The position numbers and the translations under genes were made by a program. Shown here piece by piece: positions 1 through 7,738 of a stretch of DNA of 64,000 nt; positions within the stretch are counted from its first letter, which is position 1; each line of letters opens with the position of its first letter. The stretch lies in NCBI RefSeq assembly GCF_048006345.1, contig NZ_CP180351.1, positions 496,001 through 560,000 on the forward strand. Direction: 5' to 3'. The notes under the pieces are model-generated. The model saw only the letters and a program-made list of their open reading frames with translations, was not told where the DNA came from and did not search any database. This stretch comes from Marivita sp030148515. GTDB lineage: Bacteria > Pseudomonadota > Alphaproteobacteria > Rhodobacterales > Rhodobacteraceae.

Positions 1-358
1 GCTTGCCGGCGCGCATCTTGTAGAACAAGCAACCGGTTTCCATCAGGGGGTCGTCGCTTGCGAAGCCGATCAACGCGTGAAGCGTCTCGCGCAGCCCCAT
101 CCCGCCGTGCAGGATCGCGAAGATTTCCGACAGCACCTGCTCGGCATAGCGGTCCAGGGTAGCGCGCGACAGCCCGTCTTCGCTGCCGAACTCGCGATAG
201 AGCGAGGGCTTTGAGATACCCGCCATCTGACAGATTGCATTGACGGAAACATCGGTCGGGTCGCTGTGCCAATACGCGGTCATCGCGACGTCAAGCACCT
301 GCTCGGCGTTCATCGTTCGCGGTCGTCCGCGTGCGGGTCTCTGATCGGTATCGCTCAT
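1..358 (-). CDS. TetR family transcriptional regulator (C-terminus beyond window)
   Basis: The reverse strand reads without a stop from an ATG at 358 to the window edge, so only about 119 N-terminal residues are visible. The first 65 residues form a TetR-type helix-turn-helix: a basic start (RPARGRPRT), then a predicted DNA-recognition part containing GISKPSLYREFGSE. The ligand-binding half begins with METGCLFYKMRAGK, where the sequence stops. The gene is divergent from the SDR gene at 449 across a 90-bp gap holding a TACCA-GT-TGGTA inverted repeat. By the usual habit of this family it probably represses itself and the SDR/SnoaL genes. The ligand cannot be told. Confidence 0.85.
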   Translation of the reverse strand, partial: MSDTDQRPARGRPRTMNAEQVLDVAMTAYWHSDPTDVSVNAICQMAGISKPSLYREFGSEDGLSRATLDRYAEQVLSEIFAILHGGMGLRETLHALIGFASDDPLMETGCLFYKMRAGK

Positions 359-408
359 TTTTGTACTATTCGGTATTTTATGTCTTGACGGAGTGCTGTC
401 GATATTCG

Positions 409-420
409 TACCAGTTGGTA
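409..420. promoter_or_regulatory. Candidate TetR operator between divergent genes
   Basis: TACCA and TGGTA arms form an exact 5-bp inverted repeat separated by two bases. The site lies between the starts of the TetR gene (358) and the SDR gene (449). A TTGACG -35-like hexamer lies just upstream at 385-390. Assignment to the neighbouring regulator is inferred from position only. Confidence 0.4.
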
Positions 421-448
421 ACAAGGCGCGCAAGCAGGAGAATGGCCC

Positions 449-1327
449 ATGTCGACATCCGGAAGATCCATCGTCATCACCGGCGCGAGCAGTGGTTTCG
501 GCGCGTCAGCCGTGCGCGCCTTCGCGGACCGGGGCGACCGCGTCTGGGGCACGATGCGCGACACCGCAGGCCGCAACGCGGCCAAGAAGGCAGAACTTGA
601 AGGCTACTCCCCAAACATCTCGATCGTCGAGATGGACGTCACCAGCGATGCCTCTGTCACCGTGGGTTTTGACCGTATCCTCGCCAATGGTCCCATCGAC
701 ATCCTGATCAATAACGCAGGCATCATGTATATCGGCATGACCGAGGCCTATTCCGTGGCGCAGGCCGCGGAACAGATGGACACCAACTATTTCGGGGCCA
801 TCCGCGCCATGCAAGCGGTATTGCCGTCGATGCGTGCCGCCGGTGCGGGCCTGATCATCAACACCAGTTCCATTGCCGGACGGGTCTCGGTGCCCTTCTT
901 CGGCACCTATTGCGCCACGAAACATGCGCTGGAAGCCTACAGCCAAAGCCTGCGATACGAGGTTTCCCCATTCGGCATCGATGTGGCACTGGTCGAGCCA
1001 GGCCCGTTCCCGTCGAACCTGCTGACCGCCGGCAAGCCGCCGGCCCGCGCCGATGTGCTGGCGTCCTATGGCGACCTTGGGCAGGTGCCTTCGGCCATGG
1101 TCGCGGGCTTTGCGCAGATGCTGGCCAGCGATGAAGCCCCCGACCCGCAACTGGTCGTCGATGCCTATTTGTCGCTGGCCGATGCCGCACCCGGCAAGCG
1201 CCCCATGCGCACGGTGGTCGGCATCACATGGGGCGTCGATGAGGTGAACGCCTTCACCCAACCCCGCCAGGACGCGCTCTTGAAAGAGATGCAGCTCGAC
1301 ACCGTTCTGGGCGGCGTTGACGCCTGA
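449..1327 (+). CDS. SDR family NAD(P)-dependent oxidoreductase
   Basis: This 292-residue protein is a classical short-chain dehydrogenase with a Rossmann fold. The cofactor loop TGASSGFG is at residues 11-18, the NNAG motif at 88-91, the catalytic serine at 140-141, and the YxxxK pair at Tyr154 and Lys158. The start is set by AGGAG at 436-440, eight bases before the ATG. No acidic residue clearly follows the second strand, and the Arg-rich stretch after it would favour NADP(H), but this is only a guess. It lies between the divergent TetR gene and a SnoaL-like gene with a 39-bp gap, so the two are probably co-transcribed. The substrate is unknown. Confidence 0.9.
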   Translation: MSTSGRSIVITGASSGFGASAVRAFADRGDRVWGTMRDTAGRNAAKKAELEGYSPNISIVEMDVTSDASVTVGFDRILANGPIDILINNAGIMYIGMTEAYSVAQAAEQMDTNYFGAIRAMQAVLPSMRAAGAGLIINTSSIAGRVSVPFFGTYCATKHALEAYSQSLRYEVSPFGIDVALVEPGPFPSNLLTAGKPPARADVLASYGDLGQVPSAMVAGFAQMLASDEAPDPQLVVDAYLSLADAAPGKRPMRTVVGITWGVDEVNAFTQPRQDALLKEMQLDTVLGGVDA

Positions 1328-1366
1328 ATACCCTCGATATCCACCCCTGAAAAAGGACCCAATCCA

Positions 1367-2248
1367 ATGAAAAAGACACTGACTGCCGCCATAGCCGCCG
1401 CGTCGCTTGCCACCGGTGCCCTTGCCGATGACACCACATCCATCAAGCCGATTGTCGGCAAGTTTTTGGGTGCCGTCCTGCAAGGGGACGTCGACACGAT
1501 GCGGCAATTGGCCAACCCGGATTACATCCAGCACAACCCCTTCATCCCGACGGGGCTGGAGCCCTTCATCGAGATGCTGCCCGTGCTGGCAGAGGCGGGC
1601 ACCACTGCCGAGAACATCCGCATGTTCGAGGACGGCAACTATGTCTTCATGCACAACATCTGGCGCAATGCCGCGCCGTTCGGAGCCGACACGATGGTGT
1701 CCTTCGACATCATCCGCGTAGACGAGAACGGCAAGGTCGCCGAACACTGGGACGCGTTGCAACCCCTCGTGATGGAAACCGCCAGCGGCAGAAGCCAGAC
1801 CGACGGCCCGACCGAAGTGACCGATCTGGACAAGACCGAGGACAACAAGGCGCTGGCCGTGGCGTTGATCGAAGACGTGCTGATGGGCAAGAACCCGGCC
1901 AAGATCACCGAATATATTAGCGCCGACAACTACGCCCAGCATAACCCCTTTATCAAGGACGGGCTGAGCGGGATCATCGAGGCGGTCGAGGCGCTGACCG
2001 CGCAGAACAACATGTTCCAATACACCAAGATCCACGCGGTACTGGGCGAGGGCAACTTTGTCCTGACCGTCAGTGAAGGCGAATGGAATGGCACGACCAA
2101 CGCCTTCTACGACCTGTTCCGCATGGAAGACAGCATGATCGTCGAGCATTGGGACGTGATCCAGCCTGTGCCGACGACGGGCCTCGCCAACACCAACGGC
2201 ATGTTCACCGGGTTCGAGGGCGTTGGCCCGGACTCGATCGGGCAATAG
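1367..2248 (+). CDS. Secreted protein with two tandem SnoaL-like (NTF2-fold) domains
   Basis: The 293-residue product starts with a typical Sec signal peptide (cleavage near ATGALA, about residue 21). Two related SnoaL-like domains follow. Both carry the same core, a YxQHNPFI motif (about residues 53-60 and 184-191) and an EHWD(A/V)xQP motif near the domain end. This core is seen in the SnoaL-like proteins annotated as aldol-condensation-like (COG4922 type). Each copy is roughly 120 residues, so the gene arose by internal duplication. It follows the SDR gene closely and is probably in the same transcript. The periplasmic location and the reaction are inferred; no substrate can be named. Confidence 0.8.
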   Translation: MKKTLTAAIAAASLATGALADDTTSIKPIVGKFLGAVLQGDVDTMRQLANPDYIQHNPFIPTGLEPFIEMLPVLAEAGTTAENIRMFEDGNYVFMHNIWRNAAPFGADTMVSFDIIRVDENGKVAEHWDALQPLVMETASGRSQTDGPTEVTDLDKTEDNKALAVALIEDVLMGKNPAKITEYISADNYAQHNPFIKDGLSGIIEAVEALTAQNNMFQYTKIHAVLGEGNFVLTVSEGEWNGTTNAFYDLFRMEDSMIVEHWDVIQPVPTTGLANTNGMFTGFEGVGPDSIGQ

Positions 2249-2288
2249 ACATCATCACGACAAAGCCCGGCCAACGGGCAGCGCCCAA

Positions 2289-2314
2289 GCAGGCGGGACA
2301 CCTCGCCCGCCTGC
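2289..2314 (+). terminator. Possible terminator hairpin after the SnoaL-like gene
   Basis: GCAGGCGGG and CCCGCCTGC form a perfect 9-bp stem around an 8-base loop, 41 bp after the stop codon. There is no run of T after it, so intrinsic termination is uncertain; it may only stabilise the 3' end. Confidence 0.4.
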
Positions 2315-2395
2315 CAATCGCAATCCATGCCCGCAATCATAGAACAGCGCACGACCGGCCGGTCGTCTGCCTGATGATCGATAGAAGGAAAGCGA

Positions 2396-3145
2396 ATGCC
2401 CGCCGATGAACTGACACCTGAGAGCTATTGCCAGCGCCCGGACGTTGTTCGGGCGGTTGAAAATCCCCGCTCGCCGCGTAGCGTGCTCAACTACATGTGC
2501 GGCTGCGATACCGCGAAGCCGGAAATCCGCAATAGCCTGAACCTGGATGAGACTGTGCGGCCCTTGATGACAATCTGGTTCCAAAGCGGCCGGAGTCTCG
2601 ACGCGTTTTGCCAGCCCTTTGCGCCGGTTGTGCGTGAACTGAAGGCCGATCCGCCGGGTTTGACCGGCGAAGGCTGGGACAGCCTTGAAGGCACAGCGGC
2701 CAAGGTGCTGCTGGCCGACCAATTGTCTCGATCCTGTTTTCGTGGCAGCGCTGAAGCTTTTTCCTATGACCCGATTGCCCGTGACCTGATGCGCACGTTG
2801 ATGGCCCCGCAGATGATCGACGACACGCTTACCCTGCCGGCCGCCATTCTCTATCTGCTTCCCTGGGCCCTGGCGCATTCTGAGGATGTGGCGGATCTGG
2901 ACCTTGCCTGCGACTTTGTCGATCTGGCCATCGCAGCCCATCCGAATTTCAGACTGTTTGCCGAGCGCAACAAACCGGCCATCGACCAGCACCGCCAGGT
3001 TCTGAAAATATTCGGCCGCTACCCGCAACGCAACGCCGAGTTTGGTCGCGAGACTACGGCGGCTGAGAAAGCATGGCTCGACGATAAGGAAAACCTGCCC
3101 ATCTGGGCGGGCGGCAAGGCGTCTTTCAGCCAAAGAATTGGATAA
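2396..3145 (+). CDS. DUF924 family protein
   Basis: The 249-residue protein has the hallmarks of the DUF924 family: an ADQLSRSCFRG stretch with a following D-P-I-A near residues 102-125, a YLLPWALAHSED segment near 152-163 (the family has an FEHSE-like segment here), and a FGRYPQRN...GRETTAAE segment near the C-terminus. Members are soluble, all-helical and of unknown function, with a TPR-like fold. AAGGAAAG lies just before the ATG. It is on the same strand as the SnoaL-like gene but separated by a 147-bp gap with a hairpin, so it may have its own promoter. No function is proposed. Confidence 0.8.
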   Translation: MPADELTPESYCQRPDVVRAVENPRSPRSVLNYMCGCDTAKPEIRNSLNLDETVRPLMTIWFQSGRSLDAFCQPFAPVVRELKADPPGLTGEGWDSLEGTAAKVLLADQLSRSCFRGSAEAFSYDPIARDLMRTLMAPQMIDDTLTLPAAILYLLPWALAHSEDVADLDLACDFVDLAIAAHPNFRLFAERNKPAIDQHRQVLKIFGRYPQRNAEFGRETTAAEKAWLDDKENLPIWAGGKASFSQRIG

Positions 3146-3337
3146 TTGAGGCATGACACACACACAGATTGCCCGTCCGAATGCGCATGCATGCTCATGC
3201 GAATGATTGCCTTTTCGCATGACTTGCGCACGGGACGCACGAAACAGGCGCAGAAGGGGTCGAACCCTACACTGTTGCCGTGGTTCTTCCAAGCGGTGCC
3301 ACAATCGATACGCCTGTAATCGAAAGGACTGATCGAA

Positions 3338-3862
3338 ATGTCTTCCACTTTTAACTCCACCCTCGGCCTTCTGCTATGCCTTGCTCCGGCTATCTTCCAT
3401 ACTGTCGAAGTTGCCCGTCCGCTCTGGGCACGATGGGTCGTGAACTGGGTGCTGCCGTTCTTCGCTCCCGGCCTGCCGCGCCCGTCGAAGGCACTGACCC
3501 ATAATGACCAGATCGGCATGCTGGACGCCGCTCTCGACGCTGCGCCGAAGGAAAAGGGTCCCGCAGGTGCGGACTACATCTTTCTTATGCTGTTCGAGCA
3601 ACGCCAAGGCGCGCTGGCCTTCATCGCGGTCGCGGTTGGTGTCCTGTACGGACTAACTCTTCCCTTGGCCGACCGCCATGCGTTGCATTTGGTCTTCGGC
3701 GTGATGGCGACCCTTTTCGCGCTGGTGAATGCCAACCATGCCGGTGTTCCCGGACTTGGGCATCACCCCAGGGTCAGCCGCAATGGGCGCAATGTAGGCA
3801 TCCTCTTCGCGCCGTTCTGGGCGGCAGCGGCGATCTTGAACTACATCGGCTTCAGCAACTGA
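3338..3862 (+). CDS. Small integral membrane protein of unknown function
   Basis: The 174-residue product has about four hydrophobic segments: residues 7-21, 36-46 (weaker), 90-108 and 119-134, with a last one at the C-terminus (FAPFWAAAAILNYIGF). A soluble loop around residues 50-85 contains GMLDAALDAAPKEKG. I do not recognise the family. AAGGAC at 3325-3330 gives a reasonable ribosome site. The neighbours are DUF924 and a frameshifted DUF1993 gene, which say little about its role. Confidence 0.65.
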   Translation: MSSTFNSTLGLLLCLAPAIFHTVEVARPLWARWVVNWVLPFFAPGLPRPSKALTHNDQIGMLDAALDAAPKEKGPAGADYIFLMLFEQRQGALAFIAVAVGVLYGLTLPLADRHALHLVFGVMATLFALVNANHAGVPGLGHHPRVSRNGRNVGILFAPFWAAAAILNYIGFSN

Positions 3863-3874
3863 CCGCTGCGCGGT
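3862..3874 (+). terminator. Short hairpin at the end of the membrane protein gene
   Basis: ACCGC and GCGGT form a perfect 5-bp stem with a 3-base loop starting at the last base of the stop codon, followed by TTTGG. It is short and poorly T-tailed, so it is only a weak candidate. Confidence 0.3.
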
Positions 3875-3986
3875 TTGGAAATGAACCCACCTGCAATACT
3901 ACGGGGCTCATGGTTCGGACCCAAGCAAGCGGTAAGGTATATCTGGCTGTTTTTCGTATTCACAACACTTATCTGGAGCTAACACA

Positions 3987-4479
3987 ATGCGGAGCCCCGT
4001 ACCTGATCTCATTCATGGCCTTCGTTGCCTTTCTTCGATTTTGTCAAAGGCCGAAAGCCATTGTGCAAATCGCAAGATTGACCCAGACGCCCTTCTGAAA
4101 GCGCGGCCGTATCCAGATATGTTCAATCTGACTCGCAACGTCACCACGGCCTGCGATTCTGCAAAGTTTACAGCCGCCCGTTTGTCGCAGACCGAGCCAC
4201 CCAGATATGAGGACAACGAAGCGTCATTCGCGGAGCTTCAGGGTCGCATCGCGAAAACAATCGCATTTCTGGAGACCAACCCCCGATGCCGCTTTCGCTG
4301 CCGCCGAAACACGCGAGCTGGCAGTGCCGCTCTCGCCCGAAGGAACGGCTCGCGACGGGCGGACCTATCTCACACGCTTCGGATTCCCGAACTTCTACTT
4401 TCATCTGGCGACGGGCTACAACATCTTGCGCCACAATGGCGTGCCCTTGGGAAAGCGCGATTTTCTTTGGGCGAGTTGA
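3987..4479 (+). pseudogene. DUF1993 family protein, frameshifted
   Basis: Residues encoded from 3987 read SILSKAESHCANRKIDPDAL, then LLKARPYPDMFNL and SFAELQGRIAKTIAFL, matching the N-terminal two thirds of DUF1993 (DinB-like four-helix) proteins. The C-terminal third (DAAFAAAETRELAVPL, then FYFHLATGYNILRHNGVPLG) continues in the next frame up to a stop at 4479. Removing one C from the CCCCC run at 4280-4284 joins the two parts into 163 residues, close to the usual family length. The sequence may be a real pseudogene or hold a single-base error. GGAG sits eight bases before the ATG. Function in the family is unknown. Confidence 0.75.
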
Positions 4480-4844
4480 ATTGCTCAACAGAGGTCCGGT
4501 CTATGGGTCGAAGCGAACGATCAGACCGGCAATCCAGAAACGTAGGCACCAAGCGCGACGCTGGCGAAAATTTTCAGCCCTAAGGACATCGCATCTTTCC
4601 TTGACACCAAATACTTACCATTAGTAAGTTTCAGGGATAACTAGCCAGTCTACAGCCGCGTGCCGGAACATGTGCAGAACCGTATCAGCGCCGCGATGGC
4701 CCACTTAGGAGAAGTGCTGCAGATGATCGCAAAGATGAGGCAAGTTTCGAACATCTGCTCGAGCCGGCGCACGCTGACAGGCGGGGGAAAGGTCAAGATC
4801 AAACTGTCCTGTTGCCGTCTACGTTCTATTGGCGGCGGCGGGTC
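4480..4844. other. Intergenic region upstream of the malonyl-CoA genes
   Basis: About 365 bp without a convincing gene. It contains a TTGACA hexamer at 4601-4606 and the 15-bp palindrome at 4614-4628. The stretch from 4660 to 4840 can be read as a short open frame, but nothing in it resembles a known protein, and it is more likely the 5' leader of the decarboxylase gene. Confidence 0.5.
4614..4628. promoter_or_regulatory. Shared palindromic operator, copy 1 (malonyl-CoA genes)
   Basis: The site reads CTTACCATTAGTAAG, with exact 5-bp arms CTTAC and GTAAG. It begins 13 bases after the start of a TTGACA hexamer (4601-4606). The copy at 17928-17942 has exactly the same hexamer-to-palindrome distance. 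The likely binder is the BetI-like regulator encoded at 13087, but that is inference. Confidence 0.6.
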
Positions 4845-6107
4845 ATGACATCATTAGCCGATCTGTTGGCGAGCGTCTTCGACCGACGTAAGGTGTGGCC
4901 TGCACCCGCAAGACCTAGCGAGAAATCAATTGCCGAACTGGCGTTCGAACTGGTCGGCAGTGCAGGCGAAGCATCAGGACTTGCGTCAGCTGCCGCCATA
5001 TTGGCAATTTACTCCTCGCTTGACGATGCGAGCAAGCTTGCCTTCTTCCGGATGCTGTCAGTCGAGATGAATATATCCGCGGACAAGGTGCGTCACGCGC
5101 TGGATTTGTATGAAGCCTCTCCTTCAAGGGCCACCTACCGAGACTTCGCCGTTGCAGCTGAGCCGCCGCGGCAGGAGTTGATCCGTAGGCTGAACAGGGT
5201 GCCTGGAGCGACAGGCAGTCTGGTGCGTATGCGGGCCGATTTGCTGCGTTTGGGCCGGGGCGAGCCAGATCTTGAAGCGCTGGACCTGGATTTTCGGCAT
5301 CTCTTCGCGTCGTGGTTCAACCGTGGTTTTCTGGTGCTGCGACCGGTCAGTTGGGAAAGCCCTGCACACATCCTCGAAAAGATCATCGCCTATGAAGCCG
5401 TTCATGCGATCGACAGTTGGGATGACTTGCGGCGGCGGCTGGAGCCTGGAGATCGACGTTGTTTTGCTTTCTTCCATCCAGCTATGCCGGACGAACCGCT
5501 GATCTTTGTAGAGGTCGCCCTTACACAAGGCATCGCACATTCTATTCAAACGCTCTTGTCTGAGAACCGAGAGGAAAACCCTGTAGCAGAGGCGGATACA
5601 GCGGTATTCTATTCAATCTCTAATTGCCAACCTGGACTTGCTGGCATTTCTTTTGGCAATTCGCTTATCAAGCAAGTCGCTGCGGATCTATCGCAAGAAC
5701 TGCCCGGAATCCGTACATTCGTGACGCTGTCCCCGATGCCCGGCTTCACCGAATGGCTGTCGGAAACGGGTGTCGATACTAAACATGTCGATGTACAGGC
5801 GCTCTGCGCGCTTGGCGCCTATTTTCTTGCCCAAGCGAAAGATCGCAAAGGGATGCCTTTCGATGCCGTGGCACGTTTCCACCTGGGCAACGGGGCTATC
5901 CTGCATCAAGTCCATGCTGATGCGGATCGCTCTGAGAAGGGTCTCGGTCAGTCTGCAGGCCTGATGGTCAACTATCTCTACGACCTAAGCCGAGTAGCGC
6001 AGAACCACGAGCGGTTCGCCACGACAGGTGAGGTCGCCACTTCACCTCAAGTGCGTGCGCTTTGTGCGCAGGCAGAGAAACTTCTTCATATGGAAAAGAC
6101 AGCATGA
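4845..6107 (+). CDS. matA: Malonyl-CoA decarboxylase
   Basis: The 420-residue protein matches malonyl-CoA decarboxylase, which converts malonyl-CoA to acetyl-CoA and CO2. An N-terminal helical domain (to about residue 140) is followed by a GNAT-like catalytic domain. VFYSISNCQPGLAGISFGN (254-272) holds the catalytic serine region. FHLGNGA (345-351) with LMVNYLYDL (373-381) carries the catalytic histidine, His346. The ATG at 4845 was chosen because the protein start (TSLADLLASVFDRR) fits the family; an upstream start at 4812 is possible and no strong ribosome site decides it. The stop overlaps the synthetase start by four bases, so the two are translationally coupled. The palindrome at 4614 is the likely control site. 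Confidence 0.9.
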   Translation: MTSLADLLASVFDRRKVWPAPARPSEKSIAELAFELVGSAGEASGLASAAAILAIYSSLDDASKLAFFRMLSVEMNISADKVRHALDLYEASPSRATYRDFAVAAEPPRQELIRRLNRVPGATGSLVRMRADLLRLGRGEPDLEALDLDFRHLFASWFNRGFLVLRPVSWESPAHILEKIIAYEAVHAIDSWDDLRRRLEPGDRRCFAFFHPAMPDEPLIFVEVALTQGIAHSIQTLLSENREENPVAEADTAVFYSISNCQPGLAGISFGNSLIKQVAADLSQELPGIRTFVTLSPMPGFTEWLSETGVDTKHVDVQALCALGAYFLAQAKDRKGMPFDAVARFHLGNGAILHQVHADADRSEKGLGQSAGLMVNYLYDLSRVAQNHERFATTGEVATSPQVRALCAQAEKLLHMEKTA

Positions 6108-7621
6108 CCAACCCGCTTTTCGATCGATTGTTCGCGAGGCATGCTGGCAAGAGCAAACCGTTTTTGAGACTGGTCGACGGAACCACCGTTTCATATGCCG
6201 CCTTTCTTGGTCTTGCCGCGCGGATTGCTCATCTTTTGACACAAAGCGGACTGCAAGCCGGTGATCGTCTGGCAGCCCAGGTTCAGAAGTCGCACGAGGC
6301 GTTGGCCCTCTATGCCGCTTGCGTCCAAGCGGGAGTAGTTTTCCTGCCGCTGAACGTTGCCTACACCACTGAAGAGTTGAATTATTTCATCGAAGACAGC
6401 GGCGCGCAGATGATTGTCTGCGACGGCAAGGTGGCAGCGGCGCTGTCACCTATCGCCACTCGGCTTGGGGCTTCGCTGGAAACACTGAACCAGGACGGGA
6501 CCGGGTCGTTGATGGAAGGCGCGCGGGTGATGCCGGAAGCGTTTCCCACAGTAGATCGTTCATCTGAAGACCTTGCAGCTTTGTTATACACCTCCGGGAC
6601 AACTGGGCGCTCAAAAGGGGCCATGCTCAGTCAAGGAAATCTCCTGTCGAATGCAGAGACTTTGGCAAAGGAGTGGCAATTCACGCCTGACGACGTGCTG
6701 CTACACGCCCTCCCGATTTTTCACACACACGGTCTTTTTGTAGCAACCAATGTGACTTTGGTTTCAGGGGCATCGATGATCTTCCTGCCTCAATTCAATG
6801 TCGATCAGCTGGTCGGACTCATGCCCGACGCAACAGTTTTGATGGGTGTTCCGACCTTTTACACACGGCTACTGGACCACCCCGAATTTGATCGCCACCG
6901 AGCGTCCGGCATCAGACTGTTTGTGTCTGGTTCAGCTCCACTTCTTGCAGAGACCCATGTCCAGTTCGCAGACCGTACGGGGCACCATATCCTCGAACGC
7001 TACGGGATGACCGAAACCAATATGAACACGTCAAATCCCTACGATGGTGAGCGGCGCGCGGGAACGGTCGGACTGCCTCTTCCAGGGGTGGAGGTGAAGG
7101 TAACTGACCCAGAAACCGGCGCTACTCTGCCCGAGAACACTGTGGGACAGATTGAGGTTCGCGGACCAAACGTATTCAAGGGCTATTGGCAGATGCCCGA
7201 GAAAACCGCCGCCGAGTTAAGAGGCAACGGGTTCTTCATTACTGGCGATCTGGGGAAGATCGACGATGACGGCTACGTCCACATTCTGGGGCGCAACAAA
7301 GATCTGATCATTTCCGGCGGATACAACATCTATCCCAAAGAAATCGAACTGGTGCTGGATGCACAGCCAGGCGTGCTCGAAAGCGCCGTCATCGGCGTGC
7401 CGCACCGTGACCTGGGCGAGACAGTCATCGGGTTGATCGTGGCCGAGCCCGGCCAGTCGCTGGACCTAGAGCAGATCATGGAGGCGATTCAGGGGACGCT
7501 CGCACGATTCAAGCAGCCCAGACGGCTCATCGTTGTGCCGGAATTGCCTCGAAATGCGATGGCCAAGGTGCAGAAAAACATCCTTCGGGAACAGTTCAAG
7601 GATGCAGTCCATGCGGTCTGA
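6104..7621 (+). CDS. matB: Malonyl-CoA synthetase (malonate-CoA ligase)
   Basis: This 505-residue acyl-adenylate-forming enzyme makes malonyl-CoA from malonate, CoA and ATP. It has the phosphate loop YTSGTTGRSKG (about residues 163-173), YGMTET (about 302-307), the hinge region GRNKDLIISGGYNIYPKE and a late lysine in NAMAKVQKN. The overall sequence (start FDRLFARH, PRRLIVVPELPRNAMAKVQK near the end) is that of MatB rather than a general acetyl-CoA synthetase. The ATGA overlap with the decarboxylase gene makes a matAB pair that turns malonate into acetyl-CoA. It ends 117 bp before an ABC transporter operon that may be read from the same promoter. Confidence 0.92.
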   Translation: MTNPLFDRLFARHAGKSKPFLRLVDGTTVSYAAFLGLAARIAHLLTQSGLQAGDRLAAQVQKSHEALALYAACVQAGVVFLPLNVAYTTEELNYFIEDSGAQMIVCDGKVAAALSPIATRLGASLETLNQDGTGSLMEGARVMPEAFPTVDRSSEDLAALLYTSGTTGRSKGAMLSQGNLLSNAETLAKEWQFTPDDVLLHALPIFHTHGLFVATNVTLVSGASMIFLPQFNVDQLVGLMPDATVLMGVPTFYTRLLDHPEFDRHRASGIRLFVSGSAPLLAETHVQFADRTGHHILERYGMTETNMNTSNPYDGERRAGTVGLPLPGVEVKVTDPETGATLPENTVGQIEVRGPNVFKGYWQMPEKTAAELRGNGFFITGDLGKIDDDGYVHILGRNKDLIISGGYNIYPKEIELVLDAQPGVLESAVIGVPHRDLGETVIGLIVAEPGQSLDLEQIMEAIQGTLARFKQPRRLIVVPELPRNAMAKVQKNILREQFKDAVHAV

Positions 7622-7738
7622 GGCGGTTCTCAGAGCAACGAAGTTCGAGGTGCCCATCGCGAGATGAGTTCGGAAAGACCACGGTGACCTTCGAGGAGGA
7701 AGGCGCCGTAACTTAGGAAACCAAGGGAGGAGAGACTT

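Noticed and set aside
506..2245. 579-residue open frame on the minus strand
   Set aside because: It lies opposite the SDR and SnoaL-like genes, whose motifs are clear, and its own sequence is rich in His, Arg and Gly without any domain. It is an antisense shadow typical of GC-rich DNA.
3205..3232. GCATGC-rich stretch as a regulatory repeat
   Set aside because: The short palindromes overlap by chance in alternating sequence and have no consistent spacing to a promoter.
4660..4848. 62-residue open frame upstream of the malonyl-CoA decarboxylase
   Set aside because: No family resemblance and no clear ribosome site; it is more likely the leader of the decarboxylase transcript.
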